Source: a virus
IMG/VR virus record: IMGVR_UViG_3300011129_000059
Coordinates: 1-29,366 of that record
Reading direction: 5' to 3' (one strand)
Length of the DNA stretch: 29,366 nt
Of this stretch, positions 27,543 to 29,366 are shown piece after piece; positions within the stretch are counted from its first letter, which is position 1, and each line of letters starts with the position of its first letter. Both the position numbers and the translations under genes were made by a program. The notes under the pieces are model-generated. The model was given only the letters and a program-made list of their open reading frames with translations, ran no database searches and was not told the DNA's origin.

Positions 27543-29366
27543 AAGTAGAATTTGAGTTAAAATACAAAGAAGCCGTTAAGAATTTAGATGAGTTCCAAAA
27601 GGAGTATGCTAAACTTGAAAAGAAAGTTGTACAAGCTAATGAAAAAACAGCTAACGCATTAGATAAAGTTGAAAAAAACGCAAAAAGCGGTGCTACGGGA
27701 ATACGTGCGGTTGGTGTTTCAATTAAAGCATTAGCAAAAGCATCTGGTATTATATTCTTGTTACAAAAAGCATTTGAGTTTGTAAGTGATGCAGTACAAC
27801 AAAACCAAGAAGTAATGGATGGTTTAAATGTTGTATTTAATACTGCACAAATTTTATTTAATCAAGTTGTAAATGCTTTTGTAGATATTTATAAAAGTGT
27901 ATCATCTGCAACAGAAAACTTTGATGCACTTGGTAAGGTGATTAATGGTTTAATAACACTATCAATTACACCTTTTAAATTAGCCTTTTATCAATTAGTA
28001 ACAGCATTTCAAGTTGCTAACCTTGCATATCAAAATCTATTTGGTGATGATGCATCAATACAAGCCGCTGGTGAAGCATTGGTTGAAACAAAACTTAAAG
28101 TAATAGAATTAGGTACTGAATTTGTGCAAGCTGGTAAAGATGTTGTAAATAATTTTGGTGAAGCAATAACAGAAGTAGGAGAAATAAGTACAACAGTTGT
28201 AGAAGAATTTGGTAAGGTAAGTGTAAAAACTGCATTAGAAACTGCAAAAACAAATACTGCATTAAAAAAATCTGCTGAAATAGCTGCTGCACAAAGTAGA
28301 ATACTATTAGAGCAATATGATAGACAAGCAGAGATACAAAGACAAATAAGAGATGATGAAACAAAAAGCATAGCTGAAAGACAAGAAGCAAACAATAAGC
28401 TAAATGATATTCTTGTACAGCAAGAAGAAGAAATGACTAAAAATGCTCAATTAGTCAAAGCAGCAGCACAAGCACAATTTGATTTAACTGGTAAAACAGA
28501 AGATTATGTTGCAGTATTAGATGCAGAAGCAGAAATACAAGCAGTTGCAGCAACAGTAACTGGGTTTAAATCTGAACAACAAACAAACGCAAATGCACTT
28601 ACAAAAGAAGCCACAGAATTAAAAAAGGCAGAGTTAGAAAGCGAAAGTTTATTATCTATTGAAAAGAAAAGATTTAATGCTGAATTAATAGAAGATGAAT
28701 TATTAAGGCTTGAGAAATTAAAAGAAATTGATTTATTAGAAGCAGAACAAGAAACCGCAAGGTTACAAGCAATAGTAGATAATGCTGCTGCTGGGACACA
28801 AGCTAAAGTAGATGCGCAAATAGCACTAGACCAATTTACAGAAACATCAAGACAAACTAATTTAACAAGAGATAGAGAAATAGCTGATGCAAAAATGGCT
28901 ATGCAACAAGAGGTGCTAGATAACCTTATTGCAATAGGTGGTGCAGAAACTAAATTTGGTCAAGCTATGCTAGTAGCAAAACAATTACTATTAGCAAAGG
29001 AATTAATAATGGATGTAAAGGCTACATTATTTTCCGCTAAAAATTCTGCAACTAAAACAGTTATTAAGGCATCTGAAGCTGGAGTTGATGTTGCGGGTGG
29101 TGCAGCAAAAACAGCAGCTTCTGTACCATTTCCAGCAAATATACCTTTAATTGTAGGTTACGCAGCACAAGCAGTTGGCATTATATCTGCAATTAAAAGT
29201 GCAATGAAAGCATCTAAGGCTGCAACAAAAGGAATGGGCGGTGCAACACCGAGTATAGAAGCACCAAATGCTGGGTCACAATCACCAGCATTTAATGTAG
29301 TGGGCGCAAGTGGTGAAACACAATTAGCAGATGCAATAGGAAGCCAAACACAAAGACCAACAAGAG
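27527..29366 (+). CDS. Tail tape measure protein (3' end lies at 2..94)
   Basis: The reading frame from ATG 27527 is open to the window edge, 613 codons plus one base, and completes across the junction to 637 residues. Residues 1-58 are a coiled coil (FELKYKEAVKNLDEFQKEYAKLEKK). A hydrophobic segment follows at about 60-90 (VSIKALAKASGIIFLLQKAFEF), then another near 138-162, then long Ala/Glu/Lys coiled coils (about 250-470). Near the end is a further hydrophobic patch (PLIVGYAAQAVGIISAI) and a flexible Gly/Pro stretch. This architecture is that of tape measure proteins, which set tail length: at about 0.15 nm per residue the tail would be near 95 nm. It lies at the end of the tail operon that the frameshifted chaperone heads. 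Confidence 0.85.
   Translation, partial: MAQKIEVEFELKYKEAVKNLDEFQKEYAKLEKKVVQANEKTANALDKVEKNAKSGATGIRAVGVSIKALAKASGIIFLLQKAFEFVSDAVQQNQEVMDGLNVVFNTAQILFNQVVNAFVDIYKSVSSATENFDALGKVINGLITLSITPFKLAFYQLVTAFQVANLAYQNLFGDDASIQAAGEALVETKLKVIELGTEFVQAGKDVVNNFGEAITEVGEISTTVVEEFGKVSVKTALETAKTNTALKKSAEIAAAQSRILLEQYDRQAEIQRQIRDDETKSIAERQEANNKLNDILVQQEEEMTKNAQLVKAAAQAQFDLTGKTEDYVAVLDAEAEIQAVAATVTGFKSEQQTNANALTKEATELKKAELESESLLSIEKKRFNAELIEDELLRLEKLKEIDLLEAEQETARLQAIVDNAAAGTQAKVDAQIALDQFTETSRQTNLTRDREIADAKMAMQQEVLDNLIAIGGAETKFGQAMLVAKQLLLAKELIMDVKATLFSAKNSATKTVIKASEAGVDVAGGAAKTAASVPFPANIPLIVGYAAQAVGIISAIKSAMKASKAATKGMGGATPSIEAPNAGSQSPAFNVVGASGETQLADAIGSQTQRPTR
29347..29366. repeat. Terminal direct repeat, copy 2
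   Basis: Identical to bases 1-20. It lies within the tape measure reading frame, which continues seamlessly at position 20 after the overlap is merged. Confidence 0.93.

Noticed and set aside
28030-28395. Minus-strand reading frames opposite the tape measure gene
   Set aside because: The + strand frame is an intact coiled-coil tape measure gene; the reverse products are low-complexity shadows of its repetitive codons.

Overview
The window is a circular-looking contig of an uncultivated tailed phage. The first 20 bases (1-20) recur exactly as the last 20 (29347-29366). Joining them keeps the tail tape measure gene in frame from 29366 into position 20 and on to a stop at 92-94. The unique genome is therefore 29346 bp. 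The DNA is strongly AT-rich and every gene I can support is on the + strand. Genes are packed with ATGA, GTGA and TAATG overlaps, and Shine-Dalgarno sequences are generally absent. Bacteroidota-type TAnnTTTG promoter boxes occur, and many proteins resemble those of flavobacterial phages. I infer a siphovirus-like phage of a Bacteroidota (probably flavobacterial, aquatic) host. No integrase, excisionase, repressor, tRNA or CRISPR array is visible, so it is probably virulent.

Layout. 1-94: end of the tape measure. 129-2937: capsid block (XkdF-like maturation protease, two small proteins, acidic scaffold-like protein, HK97-type major capsid protein). 3009-7628: tail tube-like protein, beta-rich protein, portal with a long C-terminal extension, connector, and a PKD plus DUF285-repeat adhesin-like protein. 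7640-9636: two small genes, then a lysis region (M15 peptidase, a conserved protein of unknown function, two holin-like membrane proteins). 9758-13350: recombination and replication (NinG-like nuclease, annealase candidate, SSB, RecA-fold ATPase with a degenerate Walker A, sigma-like protein, PD-(D/E)XK-like protein). 13347-17313: small accessory genes, a FEN-type 5'-3' exonuclease, a MazG-like fragment, a protein with a DnaA domain IV-like motif, and further PD-(D/E)XK-like proteins. 17338-21747: one overlapping operon holding a ParB-like protein, a sulfotransferase, a TET/JBP-associated-type glycosyltransferase, a sugar-nucleotide epimerase, and both terminase subunits. 21822-22260: four mini-genes, two of them zinc-ribbon-like. 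22362-29366: tail block (tail assembly chaperone with a -1 frameshift, neck/tail completion proteins, large tail proteins, tape measure).

Two points stand out. First, an identical bipartite element, [G/A][C/T]AAA-N15-CGTTATATA, lies 12-15 nt before five start codons (129, 1376, 3642, 17338, 22362). It heads the structural and modification/terminase operons, while replication and accessory operons carry host-type TAnnTTTG boxes. This looks like a phage-specific late promoter, possibly driven by the sigma-like protein at 12419 and possibly giving leaderless mRNAs. Second, the epimerase, glycosyltransferase and sulfotransferase genes are locked into the packaging operon. This suggests a late modification pathway (glycosylation, perhaps with sulfation) acting on phage DNA or virions. 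Part of the tail chaperone is encoded only in the -1 frame, reached at a 10-T run at 22834-22843.

Functional calls come from motif recognition by eye; no database search was run.
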